NCBI RefSeq assembly: GCF_003589595.1
Contig: NW_020656077.1
Coordinates: 5,768,598-5,832,597, forward strand
Length of the DNA stretch: 64,000 nt
Direction of reading: 5' to 3'
DNA from: Hyposmocoma kahamanoa
Lineage: Eukaryota; Arthropoda; Insecta; Lepidoptera; Cosmopterigidae
In this document: one piece after another, positions 28,501 through 36,089 of the stretch
How the letters are laid out: every line of letters begins with the position of its first letter
How positions within the stretch are numbered: position 1 is the stretch's first letter
Notes under the pieces: model-generated
What the model saw: only the letters and a program-made list of their open reading frames with translations
Told to the model about the DNA's origin: nothing
Database searches by the model: none
Translations under genes and position numbers: made by a program

Positions 28501-30550
28501 TAAGTGTAGATTTATTGTTGGATCTGTTTTATGGCAGACTTTTATTTTGCACCACTTTGCACAGCGTACAATTATTTCTTGGTTCTGAATAAAATATGTT
28601 TAACAAAACGTTTTGTTGTCGCAGAATTCGGCGCCTGTTGGTCCCGGGCAGATAAAGCGCGAGCTGAACTTCCCCGCGGAGTGTGTGGAAGCGGCCGTTC
28701 CCACTGGCGAGAAGCGCCGCCGACTCACCAAAGCGGACGTGGCTCCTGTCGACGCGTGGCGTATCATGATGGCTCTGAAGTCCGGTCTTCTCGCCGAGAC
28801 GTGCTGGGCTCTCGACATTCTCAATATCCTTCTTTTCGATGACAACTGCATCGGCTACTTCGGTCTACAGCACATGCCCGGTCTATTGGACTTATTACTC
28901 GAACATTTCCAAAAGAGTCTCAGCGATATATTTGACGCTGCCACACAAGAAAACGAGCCATGGTATATTCCGCCGCCTACTGTCGAACCTGTAGAGAAAA
29001 AGCGCCAGAAAATCGAACCACCCGATCCCGCTGACAGAGTCACAATACTTTCTGGCGAGAATTTCACAATGGAATCTAGGCGACGACATCCTGTCATCTA
29101 CCGCCAAGACGATGAACTGTTTGCTCCTGATGACTGTGAATCTGATACGGAGCGAGTAGAAGATGTGTTAGAACCGTGGCAGTTTGGTGGGGACTCGAGT
29201 GGCGCAGCTCATGTGATGCCGTGCTTCCGTGGCGAGTTCGTGCATTTACCATTTGTGAAAGTTATGCCAGGCGAAAGAGCACCATCTCCTCCTCCGACGC
29301 CAACGGTCAACAGCGTAGAATCGCCACGGACAGTCAAAACAGAGCCCGAAGCGCCCGAACCGGCATCAACAGAAACGACGAAAGACGGTGAAGATGAAGA
29401 CAACCTAGAGGCGGAACCGATGGAGCTAGAGCCCGAGCGGCGACCTACATTACTCATACGAGATCCCGCAGGTGTACTGAAACGACGTCGTCTAGAAGAT
29501 TACGAAGACGAGTGTTACACGCGTGACGAACCAAGCCTCAATTTAGTGAACGAGTCTCGTGAAGCTCTCGCAAAGCGTTGCATAGCGTTATCGAATATAC
29601 TTCGCGGATTGACATTCGTGCCTGGTAATGAAGTGGAATTTTCGCGGTCCAGTGCGTTCCTTGCTCTGACTGGCAAGCTGCTGTTACTGCATCACGAGCA
29701 CGCGCCGCGCGCGGCGAGAGCGCGGGCTTACGAGCGAGCGGCTAAGGACGAAGGCGACGCGGACGCGTGCTGTTCCAGTCTACGCGGCGAGAGCGAGTGG
29801 TGGTGGGATGCACTCGCTCAGCTGAGAGAGGATGCCTTAGTATGCTGCGCTAACATCGCGGGCGGCGTGGAGCTTGCTGGGCAACCCGAAGCTGTCGCGC
29901 GACCGCTCTTAGATGGGCTACTGCATTGGAGCGTGTGTCCCGCTGCGGTGGCGGGAGACGCGCCGCCTGCAGCCGGTGCTTCCTCTCCTTTATCTCCACG
30001 TCGATTAGCCCTAGAAGCGCTGTGTAAGCTCTGTGTTACGGACGCTAATGTAGACCTCGTGCTGGCGACGCCTCCGCGCGGTAGAATCGCAGCGTTGTGT
30101 GCGGGCCTCGCCCGGGACCTATGCCGACCCGAGCGGCCGGTAGTGCGTGAGTTTGCTGTCAATTTACTGCATTATTTAGCGGGCGCGGGCGGATCCGCAG
30201 CTCGAGAAGTAGCAATGCATGCGCCGGCTGTAGCGCAGCTGGTGGCGTTCATCGAGCGCGCTGAGCAGACCGCCCTCAGCGTGGCCAACCAGCACGGCGT
30301 GACAGCGCTGCGCGACAACCCCGATGCGATGGGCACGTCGCTGGACATGTTGCGGCGTGCGGCCGCGACGTTGCTGCGTCTCGCCGAGCATCCCGAGAAC
30401 CGGCCGCTAATCCGCCGGCATGAGCGGCGTCTGCTTTCACTGGTGATGTCGCAAATCCTCGACCAGAAAGTGGCGCACGAGCTGGCCGACGTGCTGTACC
30501 AGTGCAGCCTGGCGGCCGGCGAGGCGGACGCGGTCGGGACGGACGAATAG
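4426..30550 (+). CDS. osa: Trithorax-group protein Osa (ARID1/BAF250 family), 15 exons, N-terminus missing
   Basis: Osa is the ARID subunit that defines the BAP form of the Brahma (SWI/SNF) remodeller; it binds DNA with little sequence preference and directs remodelling in the nucleus. Exons: 4426-4555, 18081-18376, 18454-18643, 18718-18875, 19294-19335, 20651-20839, 21757-21973, 22273-22392, 23655-23729, 24170-24260, 24374-24581, 25742-25834, 27768-28034, 28314-28388, 28625-30550. Every intron is GT-AG and every phase matches, giving 1358 codons plus TAG. The ARID domain starts at about visible residue 273 (exons 6-7). The C-terminal BAF250_C region fills the last exon (residues 718-1358). 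Conserved Osa landmarks are TGSSGSRSMSPAV, QQSTLSNASA, KSDSLGKLYEMDD, CPTISKQPLDLYRLY and LCVTDANVDLV. The protein opens in mid-frame, so the Gln/Pro-rich N-terminus is upstream. It stops about 20 residues after the last conserved helix, with no long low-complexity tail as in Drosophila. The identification is firm; exact ends of weakly conserved exons are inferred from splice sites. Confidence 0.95.
4991..5090. repeat. Interspersed repeat, copy 1
   Basis: The segment gcgcccgtcaccctgagaca and the following gagttgacaagtccc match 39876-39955 almost base for base. It resembles a repeat tail widespread in lepidopteran genomes (a CR1-like LINE tail, from general knowledge), running on to aaaccggaacaca. 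Confidence 0.65.
5841..5874. repeat. Perfect 16-bp-arm hairpin
   Basis: tggcaatttggagatc, a two-base loop (aa), then the exact reverse complement gatctccaaattgcca. Arms are 5841-5856 and 5859-5874. No mobile-element context is visible. It could be an extruding palindrome or the relic of a fold-back element. Confidence 0.85.
9064..9252. mobile_element. MITE-like repeat, AACCGAC family, copy 1
   Basis: It begins aaaaccgacctcaaaag and ends cttgaagtcggtt, a short terminal inverted repeat. The interior (tttgccacccttagaggtcg, aatattttcttca) matches 40418-40686 and, more loosely, 31944-32156. It is non-coding. Confidence 0.7.
15000..15110. repeat. Repeat related to the fold-back element at 25471
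   Basis: gaaatccggaagaatagttt followed by catttccta closely matches one arm of the fold-back element at 25471-25567. The stretch aacaaatatgcgagattg also has a counterpart there (tcgcgtatatttgttttttt on the other strand). The other arm is absent. Confidence 0.55.
15200..16184 (+). pseudogene. Degraded mariner transposase (copy 1)
   Basis: Broken frames on the + strand read RRWYAEFECGGASLNDVVRE and then IEENRRITYETLQGHL, typical of the helix-turn-helix and linker part of a mariner transposase. Further on come AWNVDKK and ILLHHVNGSSHTANKTK, the degraded block around the second catalytic Asp, here mutated (HVN for HDN). Stops and frameshifts interrupt it. The 3' end cagtgcgccc followed by TA at 16185 resembles the end of the element at 44084-45530. 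No 5' end was found, so the copy is 5'-truncated or too diverged. Confidence 0.75.
18081..18376 (+). CDS. osa: osa exon 2 (Pro/Gly/Tyr/His-rich)
   Basis: Acceptor gttgttgcag, donor gtgagt, phase 1 in and phase 0 out. It encodes about 99 residues rich in Pro, Gly, Tyr and His (for example PHPYHPSYGSYRPPPPHPPQ), the prion-like low-complexity sequence typical of Osa/ARID1 between the N-terminus and the ARID domain. Overlapping open frames on both strands are by-products of its GC-rich composition. Confidence 0.9.
18454..18643 (+). CDS. osa: osa exon 3, with tandem NAGNAG acceptor
   Basis: It encodes QQGRHMGPPGQGVQDG and then VTTGPDGAPLDEGSQQ and STLSNASA, the last a conserved Osa motif. The acceptor reads ttacagcag, so two AGs three bases apart can be used, including or skipping one Gln. 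Donor gtacta, phase 0 in and phase 1 out. Only a 77 bp intron separates it from exon 2. Confidence 0.93.
18718..18875 (+). CDS. osa: osa exon 4 (pre-ARID linker)
   Basis: Acceptor tttaattacag, donor gtgagt, phase 1 in and phase 0 out. It encodes SGEEPCGTPKGRKDYGPGS and ends SSWPRPPSSP. The SGE..C.TPK.RK and WPRP..SP patterns match the stretch just before the ARID domain in insect Osa. Confidence 0.92.
19294..19335 (+). CDS. osa: osa exon 5, 42-nt microexon
   Basis: A 14-codon exon, VFNSHMPPESYRSK, between a tttcag acceptor and a weak gtttat donor. It is phase 0 on both sides, so skipping it would keep the frame. It joins SSP of exon 4 to KSDSLGKLYEM of exon 6 and so completes the conserved run leading into the ARID domain. 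Confidence 0.88.
19336..20650 (+). other. osa intron between microexon and ARID exon
   Basis: 1.3 kb. The last 300 bases (20340-20650) are GC-richer and free of stops in one frame, which makes the ARID exon look longer than it is. The upstream residues (APRVPRRKEAFLNMWVFDEV) do not resemble Osa and may come from an old repeat. No other feature seen. Confidence 0.5.
20651..20839 (+). CDS. osa: osa exon 6, ARID domain first half
   Basis: It encodes KSDSLGKLYEMDDDPERRGW, then FMEERRTPIAACPTISKQP and LDLYRLYLLVRDRGGFVE, the N-terminal helices of the ARID DNA-binding fold. The frame is open upstream to about 20537, but family comparison and phase put the start at the acceptor gtctctgcgccag, giving SK|KSDS with exon 5. 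That acceptor has a short pyrimidine tract. Donor gtacta, phase 0 on both sides. Confidence 0.94.
20840..21756 (+). other. osa intron splitting the ARID domain
   Basis: The segment 21290-21420 is strongly GC-rich and locally palindromic (gcgcgcggcgcacgctc then gccgccgcgcgc). It encodes nothing recognisable. It could be an intronic CpG-rich regulatory block or a GC-rich MITE. Confidence 0.4.
21757..21973 (+). CDS. osa: osa exon 7, ARID domain second half
   Basis: It encodes VTKNKTWKDIAGLLGIGASS, then SAAYTLRKHYTKNLLAYECH and FDRGGIDPQPIINQVEAS. This supplies the helix-turn-helix and last helices of the ARID; the TWK.IA..L.....SSSAA..L...Y....L..E pattern is diagnostic. A basic KKKGGK tail follows. 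Phase 0 in, phase 1 out. Confidence 0.96.
22273..22392 (+). CDS. osa: osa exon 8 (post-ARID low-complexity)
   Basis: Acceptor tatattttcag, donor gtaagc, phase 1 on both sides. It encodes GASNSQESFPGGGQAAPGQ and then MDGYPGQYAPYPPQPNQPQ. The SNSQ.SFP and DGYPG patterns follow the ARID in insect Osa. Forty codons, rich in Gly, Pro, Gln and Tyr. Confidence 0.92.
22393..23654 (+). other. osa intron before exon 9
   Basis: 1.26 kb of AT-rich sequence with no exon seen. Its notable feature is the run of three CACGTG sites at 23455-23519. Confidence 0.5.
23455..23519. promoter_or_regulatory. Cluster of three CACGTG E-boxes
   Basis: Canonical CACGTG hexamers lie at 23455-23460, 23478-23483 and 23514-23519, inside an osa intron. 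In insects such sites are bound by bHLH factors such as Myc/Max or CLK/CYC. Function here is inference. Confidence 0.45.
23655..23729 (+). CDS. osa: osa exon 9 (short)
   Basis: A 75-nt exon, acceptor gtggttgtag, donor gtactt, phase 1 on both sides. It encodes GGPGGDNLAASNPFDEPPGP. The SNPF(D/E) motif is found at this place in other Osa proteins. It could be skipped without a frameshift. Confidence 0.88.
24170..24260 (+). CDS. osa: osa exon 10 (Tyr/Gly/Pro-rich)
   Basis: Acceptor ggtcttccag, donor gtaaca, phase 1 in and phase 2 out. It encodes YQQGYGYEYGSPYPTNRP followed by VYPPYGSDGGD, with Tyr spaced every two to four residues. The (N)RP.YPPYG.(E/D)G pattern matches the same region of Drosophila Osa. 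Confidence 0.9.
24374..24581 (+). CDS. osa: osa exon 11 (Gly/Tyr then Pro-His repeat)
   Basis: Phase 2 in and phase 0 out, donor gtaagt. It begins RGYGSGGEYRYGGYGGGYRA, passes through a Pro-rich stretch and ends in a near-periodic Pro-Pro-His repeat (about 24508-24563) encoded by ccNcaY-type triplets. Long antisense frames here come from the repeat and are not genes. Confidence 0.9.
24582..25741 (+). other. osa intron between exons 11 and 12
   Basis: AT-rich, with no coding signal. It holds the fold-back element at 25471-25567. Confidence 0.5.
25471..25567. mobile_element. Fold-back element in osa intron
   Basis: Left arm agggaatgaaactattttcc then ggatttaaat (25471-25500). The right arm at 25537-25567 is its near-perfect reverse complement, with about 36 bases between. 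One arm recurs at 15060-15105. It lies in the intron between exons 11 and 12. Confidence 0.75.
25742..25834 (+). CDS. osa: osa exon 12
   Basis: Thirty-one codons, MSSVASSVGNLMSSQLARQL and VAPLPPNPRPY, between acceptor gtggtgtatag and donor gtacgg, phase 0 on both sides. The frame runs on past the donor by chance. The initial ATG is internal to the protein in the full transcript. Phase and composition are good, but the acceptor lacks a strong pyrimidine tract and the exon is less conserved, so confidence is lower. Confidence 0.75.
25835..27767 (+). other. osa intron between exons 12 and 13
   Basis: 1.9 kb, AT-rich, with no exon or repeat recognised. Confidence 0.5.
27768..28034 (+). CDS. osa: osa exon 13
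   Basis: Eighty-nine codons, phase 0 on both sides, acceptor ggcgttccacag, donor gtacag. It encodes YGGGKPPVPVATNAGTPRRH and PDFAKAEGYAGPVPG, ending WPPQPYQQ. The PRRHPDF motif is shared with Drosophila Osa, and the rest is Gly/Pro/Gln-rich linker. Confidence 0.92.
28314..28388 (+). CDS. osa: osa exon 14 (short)
   Basis: Twenty-five codons, GPGATAWGARPPGTEPYPP and then STAPSP, phase 0 on both sides. An alternative acceptor AG inside the exon (cgacag at about 28329) would break the frame, so the upstream ttatag acceptor is preferred. Donor gtaagt. Confidence 0.85.
28625..30550 (+). CDS. osa: osa last exon, BAF250_C domain and stop codon
   Basis: One uninterrupted exon of 641 codons plus TAG, acceptor ttgttgtcgcag. 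It carries the C-terminal SWI/SNF-like BAF250/Osa homology. The first half has RRLTKADVAPVDAWRIMMAL and a LLDLL helix (LxxLL type). An acidic, poorly conserved linker follows (residues ~165-285 of the exon, rich in Glu, Pro and Thr). The armadillo-like second half has DECYTRDEPSLNLV, ALAKRCIALSNILRGLTFVP, RLALEALCKLCVTDANVDLV, and ANQHGVTALRDNPDAMGTSL at the end. This region contacts other remodeller subunits in ARID1 proteins. Confidence 0.97.
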   Translation, partial: NSAPVGPGQIKRELNFPAECVEAAVPTGEKRRRLTKADVAPVDAWRIMMALKSGLLAETCWALDILNILLFDDNCIGYFGLQHMPGLLDLLLEHFQKSLSDIFDAATQENEPWYIPPPTVEPVEKKRQKIEPPDPADRVTILSGENFTMESRRRHPVIYRQDDELFAPDDCESDTERVEDVLEPWQFGGDSSGAAHVMPCFRGEFVHLPFVKVMPGERAPSPPPTPTVNSVESPRTVKTEPEAPEPASTETTKDGEDEDNLEAEPMELEPERRPTLLIRDPAGVLKRRRLEDYEDECYTRDEPSLNLVNESREALAKRCIALSNILRGLTFVPGNEVEFSRSSAFLALTGKLLLLHHEHAPRAARARAYERAAKDEGDADACCSSLRGESEWWWDALAQLREDALVCCANIAGGVELAGQPEAVARPLLDGLLHWSVCPAAVAGDAPPAAGASSPLSPRRLALEALCKLCVTDANVDLVLATPPRGRIAALCAGLARDLCRPERPVVREFAVNLLHYLAGAGGSAAREVAMHAPAVAQLVAFIERAEQTALSVANQHGVTALRDNPDAMGTSLDMLRRAAATLLRLAEHPENRPLIRRHERRLLSLVMSQILDQKVAHELADVLYQCSLAAGEADAVGTDE

Positions 30551-30854
30551 TGGTGGAGTGACAGTGAAAGCGGTGACGAGGCGGACGCTCGGGCGCCGCG
30601 CGATGAGACTGAACATACCTGACGGTACGTGTACATATAGTGATACGGCGCGCCCCGGACGCGGCGCACTCCCCGTTCTCGTGACTCCGAGATCATTTAT
30701 AGCGATGTCTCAAGTGTTAGGCTGTACAATCCGATTTTGTTATTTATGTCCATGATGTTTTATTTACAATTTTACAAGAAATGTCAATGTGCTATAATCG
30801 ATTTCTATTGTTCGATTGAGAAGATGTATTATAACTCGTAATTTTGATTTTTAT

Positions 30855-30860
30855 AATAAA
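30855..30860 (+). terminator. osa: Polyadenylation signal of osa
   Basis: The first AATAAA after the osa stop codon, 305 bases downstream, gives a 3' UTR of about 320 bases. More AT-rich sequence follows (for example around 31015-31050), so a longer 3' end is possible. Confidence 0.6.
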
Positions 30861-31943
30861 ATGGGACTTGAATCTGTTTATTGGTTTTATGATGGAGATT
30901 TTTATACCGAGTACCTTTAGCGCCTTTGTCTTTAAGAGAAGTAGTGGAGAGTGTGAGGAGCTTATGTGGGCTATAAGTTAATTAAGTTTAATGTGAATTA
31001 TTACAATAATCTATAATATATTGACATTGAATCTGAATTTTATTTATTATTTTACTAATTGGCATTTTATGATTTCACCTACAATTCAAAATTCCATTAT
31101 AGAAATTATGTAGGGCAATTCTAAAAGTTATCACGAAACAAAAATACATCTTAGGGGCTAATACATGAACCTAGAAATAAAAATATCCTAAATGGTACAT
31201 CGGTAGTCATTGAACATTTTTATATGGGATTTATTAAAAATATTGCTATTAGTAATTCTAGTTGTAACGGATGTTATGAATATAAAATTGCAAAGCGAAT
31301 TATGATTATTAATGTATTGAGGTGTGACCGAAGATAATGCTTTTCCTTCTGTGACACGTCATACAGGTGATATTGTTGACTGCTGGAGATGACAATGGAA
31401 ACACATTGTGGCCACTTAAAGAACAGGACACAAAATTATGAAAAACTGGTTGCCGTTTAAATCTTAATAAATAATTGTAATCAGAATAATGTATACAGTT
31501 ACTTGCAGACCTAGGAAACTAGGGAGTAGTCGCACATAGTTAAACAACTAAAAGGATTTCCATTCGGTTATTGATAATATTATATATTTAATATCCAATA
31601 TAACCTAATTAATTTTCAACTGAAGTTCCTGTTGGATATTATAATTATGAAGAATCGTTACCTTTACGCACTAGGCAATAGTGAAATCACCAATTCACCA
31701 AACATTTGCCTTGGGAGTGTTTACTTTCGCAGCAATATTTTTATTCGAGACTCTGTGAGTTTCGAGATTGCCGAATGCTTCTAAGAATGGCAAAGTCAAA
31801 ACATGAAAAAGGCTTGGCTCTTAATTTGGTAACATTGTGACTATACTGCGCTGAGTATCTCCTGTTTATTGTCGTTACTAAGCCATCGACAAAAACTACA
31901 ACAATCCAGTGAGAAATATATTCATATGTAACTTTTTTATAAA

Positions 31944-32156
31944 ACAAAATTGACCTCAAAAGTTCGTGGAATTACATCTATTTGCCAAGTTTTATTGGAA
32001 TCGGAAAAAATCCTTCAATTTAAATGGGATCCATACTGAGGTACCAGGTTTCCAACAAAAAAAAGAATCACCAAATGCCTGTAAGCACTACAGAAAAAAA
32101 AACACTCGACTTGCGAATCTCCTCCTTTTTTCCTTTGTTTAATGTCGCTTAAAAAA
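31944..32156. mobile_element. MITE-like repeat, AACCGAC family, copy 2
   Basis: It starts attgacctcaaaagttcgtg and continues gaattacatctatttgcc, matching 40421 onward. It ends with ttaatgtcgctt, a degraded form of the aagtcggtt end. More diverged than the other copies. Confidence 0.65.
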
Positions 32157-33649
32157 GTACAGTAAACCAATCTTTGGCATTATTCACTTTTGCAGTAATT
32201 ATACAAAAACGTTACATAATTATGACGTTAACAAAGTCGACGAATTCAGTCGCGTTTTTGTTTATTTTTAATACTCGTATATCTTTCCTTAGGAATAACC
32301 TATTCAATCACTGACTCGTTTTCAAGTTTTAGACGGATTACATGGACTTGGAATATTGTTGTGCTACAAAATGGGGTATGTAAAATAAGTGATATTTAAT
32401 TTAGTACATAATTGTTGAAAAATCGTCGGACGCATCTTTCCCATTTTGCTGCACTAAATGTAGTTTTTATGCAAATATCGCTACCGCGAAAGCCTGCTAA
32501 GCGAATTTTCGTTACAACTTTGTTACATAATTACACTACATCTAGGTCCATGGATTTGCCTCTGTTCTTAGGTCATAATCACAAATTGCAAAAAGTATAA
32601 ACAAGCCTTATTTGCATATTACGTGTATGTAGTATACATACATTGCTCGTAGTTCCGAACAATTACGTCTTTAAACGTTACTCCCTGCGCGCATCATATT
32701 ATTTTAAGGTATGTACAAGCTTGTTATGTCACGTGTATTAGTAAGCTTTAACTCCTGCTGAATGTTTCATAGAAACAAATTCTGTAGACAGGATATTTTG
32801 CAATGCGCAGAAGACGTGAATGTCAATTTCATAAGTAAGTAATAGAGATATGTTTATATATCAAAGGCGAGCGCAATCATTGTGCAAAGAAAATGTTAAA
32901 AGTACCCTTTGCCCTCGGGGAAATGTCTTCCTTTTGGATCTCGTTATTATTGTTTTTCTTTTTTTTTTCGTTTATCGTTAAATTTTATCGTCGAAAAAGA
33001 TATACGTAACATTAAATAAAAGCATTATAAAAGTTTACCAAAAACAATGACATACCCAATTTTAAGTTAATGTCACGCCAGCAATCATGTTATCGTCATT
33101 ATCCGTTTCTAGTGACGCAGAATTTTGTGATCAACAATGTACTGGATGGTATAAGGGTCATATGGAAATTGCCGCTGTGGACATTCAGATGAATCATAGA
33201 ATGTAGAGCCTCATCCGCGCTACCCAAAGGTCAATGCCTTATAAAGAATCATCGCGTCGTTGATAGAATTAAAATATTTAGTCGTAAACAATTTTTTTTA
33301 CTATTATTTTGGTTTACTAAACAAAGTTTATCATCTTACAAAAGCTAGACAAAGGGAGATTTTTCATAGTCCTAGCGACTGTACAATTGGACTTTGTTTG
33401 ACGTGACTATATAATGAATTTAGCTCTTAAGTAACAAAATAAAATTTGTGAGGCGCCAGTCTTGGTGCCCGGTCAGTTGCAGGTTTTTGGTTGTGAACAT
33501 TGCTAATTCAAATTACGACACTTAATGTTATGCATGAATCGCTCGTTGGTAGATATTTCACGATTATCATCGTCGGTAAGAGAGGCGTCCCTTATTTCAG
33601 CGTAATCATGAAATTGTATTAATTAGGTAATAGTGTCCTTTTAGTCAAG

Positions 33650-33868
33650 CGAAAAACTTAATTTAGTCCTTACGCCGTTCAAACATTATAAGGATGTTTT
33701 ACTGTCCACGCTTGAATAAGCTTGCTCCAGTGGCGGCACTATTCCTCAACCTCGAGAACCACAGTACCTACCTTAGATCTGATTGTACTAAAAAAATCGC
33801 GATTTAGTACGGTGTTTCTCGTAAAAAACTGGTTTTGTTCGCCAGTAGTTACGCCGTTTTGAAGTTAG
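33650..33868 (+). repeat. Left terminal inverted repeat of a nested DNA element
   Basis: Blocks ggatgttttactgtcc, cgcgatttagtac, cgtaaaaaactgg and acgccgttttgaagttag recur in the same order as the reverse complement of 37739-37916. Similarity looks like roughly three quarters by eye. It stops abruptly at 33868, where the RTE-derived sequence begins. Confidence 0.75.
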
Positions 33869-33884
33869 CCCGTAAAAGCAAATT

Positions 33885-34806
33885 CCCGAAGTTTGTGCCA
33901 TTCACCACGGTACTATGCTAGCCGCATCCATTGACTCCCCGCGACGCGTACTATGTCGTCGGCCCTCTTTGCAATAGGGCACGCGACGCTTCTTTGGCCC
34001 ATCCACGGCCACCAATCAGTCGACGTCTTGCTCCACCTGTCATCACCGCAAGAATCGATGTGGCAGCGATGGAGAGCGGAACACGGCCCAATGTTCAAAC
34101 TTTATCGAAGGCCTTCTCGTAATCGACGAAGGCCATGACAAGGGGCCGGTTGAGTTCGTGACACTTCTTCATTACCTGGTTCACCGTGTGGATACGGTCG
34201 ATGGTCGAGAAACCGGTACGAAAGCCAGCCTGTTCAATAGGTTGCGCTTCGTCAAGCTCTCGGGTAAGACGGATGGTCAGAATTTTTGTAAAAAGTTTAT
34301 AAATCTGAGAGAGCAAGCTAATCGGTCCGTATTTATTTAGTTTTTCAATATCGCCTTTTTGTGGATGATGGTGACGATGACATTCTTCCATTGCTCTGGT
34401 GTTCGAGCTTCATGAACTTTGTTGACAAATTACACAATCACTTACCACAGGATTGCCGCCTGCTTTGAGTAGTTCGACTGAAATACCACCATCTCCGGGG
34501 GATTTATCCGCCTTCATTTTGGATAGAGCATTTGTCACCTACCACGGGAAAATTGGAGGTAAGTTTTCCGTGGCAAAGTGTTCAATAGGCGGAGCCCGGG
34601 TATCGTCATCTGATAAATCCAGTTCTGCAGATGTAGATGCATATAAGCTCCTGTAATACTTCCACGATGATGGTAAGAATTTTTGCTCGATCAGTTATGT
34701 TATCTTTGTCTCTAAGTTTTGAAATTAGTTTTGTTCCAGAATTAGTTTTTCTACGAAATACTTTAGGGTCTGTATAGGTACTGTTTAATTGCGTCTATAA
34801 TAATAT
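33885..34806 (-). pseudogene. RTE-type LINE, 3' part (reverse transcriptase and C-terminus)
   Basis: The minus strand 34391-34095 reads HPQKGDIEKLNKYGPISLLS, IEQAGFRTGFSTIDRIHTVN, then PLVMAFVDYEKAFDKV. These are the first conserved reverse transcriptase blocks of RTE-clade non-LTR elements. Next to it (about 34098-33913) is ADDIVRVAGSQWMRLA, which matches the C-terminus of that protein. The catalytic middle (the YADD block and thumb) is therefore deleted. The mariner at 34809 separates this part from its 5' half. Confidence 0.8.
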
Positions 34807-34808
34807 TA

Positions 34809-36087
34809 GGGGTTAAAGTATGAAATTGCCGTTTTATTGCAATAGGTTCTTTGAATTTTCATAGAATCTTCATGGTTTGAGGTTTTCGAATGAAACTTTT
34901 TCAAATGGTTACTGTGATTTTTTTTTTTTTTAATTTGAAACATTTGAATATCGACTTTCAATTGTTTTTGTTATTCAATTTAGACAAGAAAGATGGATAC
35001 TGCGAAAATTCGAGTGATTTTTGAATACGAGTTCCGACGCGGAACTAACGCGGCAGAAACAGCCCGCAATATCAATGCTGCGTTTGGAGAGGGGTCTACT
35101 AATGAACGCACCGTGCGATTTTGGTTTAAACGCTTTCGTGATGGAAATTTCGACTTAAAGAACGAGCCACGAGGAAGACCGCCCACACAGGTGAATAACG
35201 ATGAATTAAGAGAGATAGTGGAAGCCGATCCTAGTCAAACTACCCAGGAATTAGCGGCATGGTTTAACGTTACCTTACCCACAATATTGACTCACTTGCG
35301 TCAAATCAATAAAATAAAAAAATACGAAAAATGGGTGCCTCATGATTTGACTGATCTGCAGAAAGAAACGCGTGTTGAAACTTGTGTTGCCTTGTTGAAC
35401 CGGTACAGAAATGAAGGAATATTGGATCGAATTGTAACATGTGGTGAAAAGTGGATTCTTTATGATAACCGGAAAAGAAAAATGCAATGGCTGACCCCAG
35501 GTCAAATGCCACAACAGTGTCCTAAAGCAAAACTTACCAATAAAAAGGTAATGGTAACTGTTTGGTGGTCTCAGCATGGTGTTATTCACTATAGTTTTCT
35601 CCGATCTAGTCAAGCAATAACGGCAGATGTCTATTGTCCCGAACTCCGAACCATGTTAACAAAACTAGCAGTAAAACAGCCCCGACTCATGAATCGATCT
35701 TCACCATTATTGCTCCACGACAACGCGAGACCTCACACAGCACGAGAAACCATTTTGACCCTTCAGGAACTGCAGTTAGAAACCATTCGTCATCCTCCGT
35801 ATTCACCAGACCTTGCTCCAACGGACTACCATTTTTTTCGTGATTTGGACAATTATCTACGTGACAAGAAGTTTTCTTCCCAGGAGGCAGTACAAAATGC
35901 TTTCACACAGTTTGTGCAGTCTAGATCGTCGGAGTTCTATCGCAAAGGCATTAATAACCTTCCCATTAGATGGCAGCAATGTATAGATAATAGTGGCAAC
36001 TATTTTGATTAAATAAATTTGTTAAAAATTTAAAAAATAAACAATTTAGATTTTCAGTACAAATCGGCAATTTCATACTTTAACCCC
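34809..36087 (+). mobile_element. Full-length mariner transposon (DD34D), apparently intact
   Basis: A 1279 bp element with perfect 23-bp terminal inverted repeats at 34809-34831 (ggggttaaagtatgaaattg...) and 36065-36087, flanked by TA on both sides (34807-34808 and 36088-36089), the duplicated mariner target. It contains one uninterrupted transposase frame. It sits inside an RTE LINE. Confidence 0.95.
34993..36012 (+). CDS. Mariner transposase, intact
   Basis: A 339-residue cut-and-paste transposase that binds the inverted repeats, excises the element and inserts it at TA. The helix-turn-helix DNA-binding region spans residues ~1-110, with a GRPP linker at 61-64 and WVPHDL at 114-119. The catalytic triad is Asp158 (ILYDN), Asp243 (LLHDNARPHTA) and Asp278 (YSPDLAPTDYHFF), with 34 residues between the last two, hence DD34D. 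Length and motif set fit a full mariner transposase, probably the cecropia group (inference). The ATG at 34993 is about 160 bases inside the left repeat, and the TAA lies just before the right repeat. No stop or frameshift. Confidence 0.95.
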   Translation: MDTAKIRVIFEYEFRRGTNAAETARNINAAFGEGSTNERTVRFWFKRFRDGNFDLKNEPRGRPPTQVNNDELREIVEADPSQTTQELAAWFNVTLPTILTHLRQINKIKKYEKWVPHDLTDLQKETRVETCVALLNRYRNEGILDRIVTCGEKWILYDNRKRKMQWLTPGQMPQQCPKAKLTNKKVMVTVWWSQHGVIHYSFLRSSQAITADVYCPELRTMLTKLAVKQPRLMNRSSPLLLHDNARPHTARETILTLQELQLETIRHPPYSPDLAPTDYHFFRDLDNYLRDKKFSSQEAVQNAFTQFVQSRSSEFYRKGINNLPIRWQQCIDNSGNYFD

Positions 36088-36089
36088 TA

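Noticed and set aside
29818..30696. Minus-strand open frames opposite the last osa exon
   Set aside because: Ser/Arg/Ala-rich shadows of a well-conserved coding exon.
33931..34656. Plus-strand open frames in the 34 kb region
   Set aside because: They are antisense to the minus-strand RTE LINE, which gives clear reverse transcriptase motifs.
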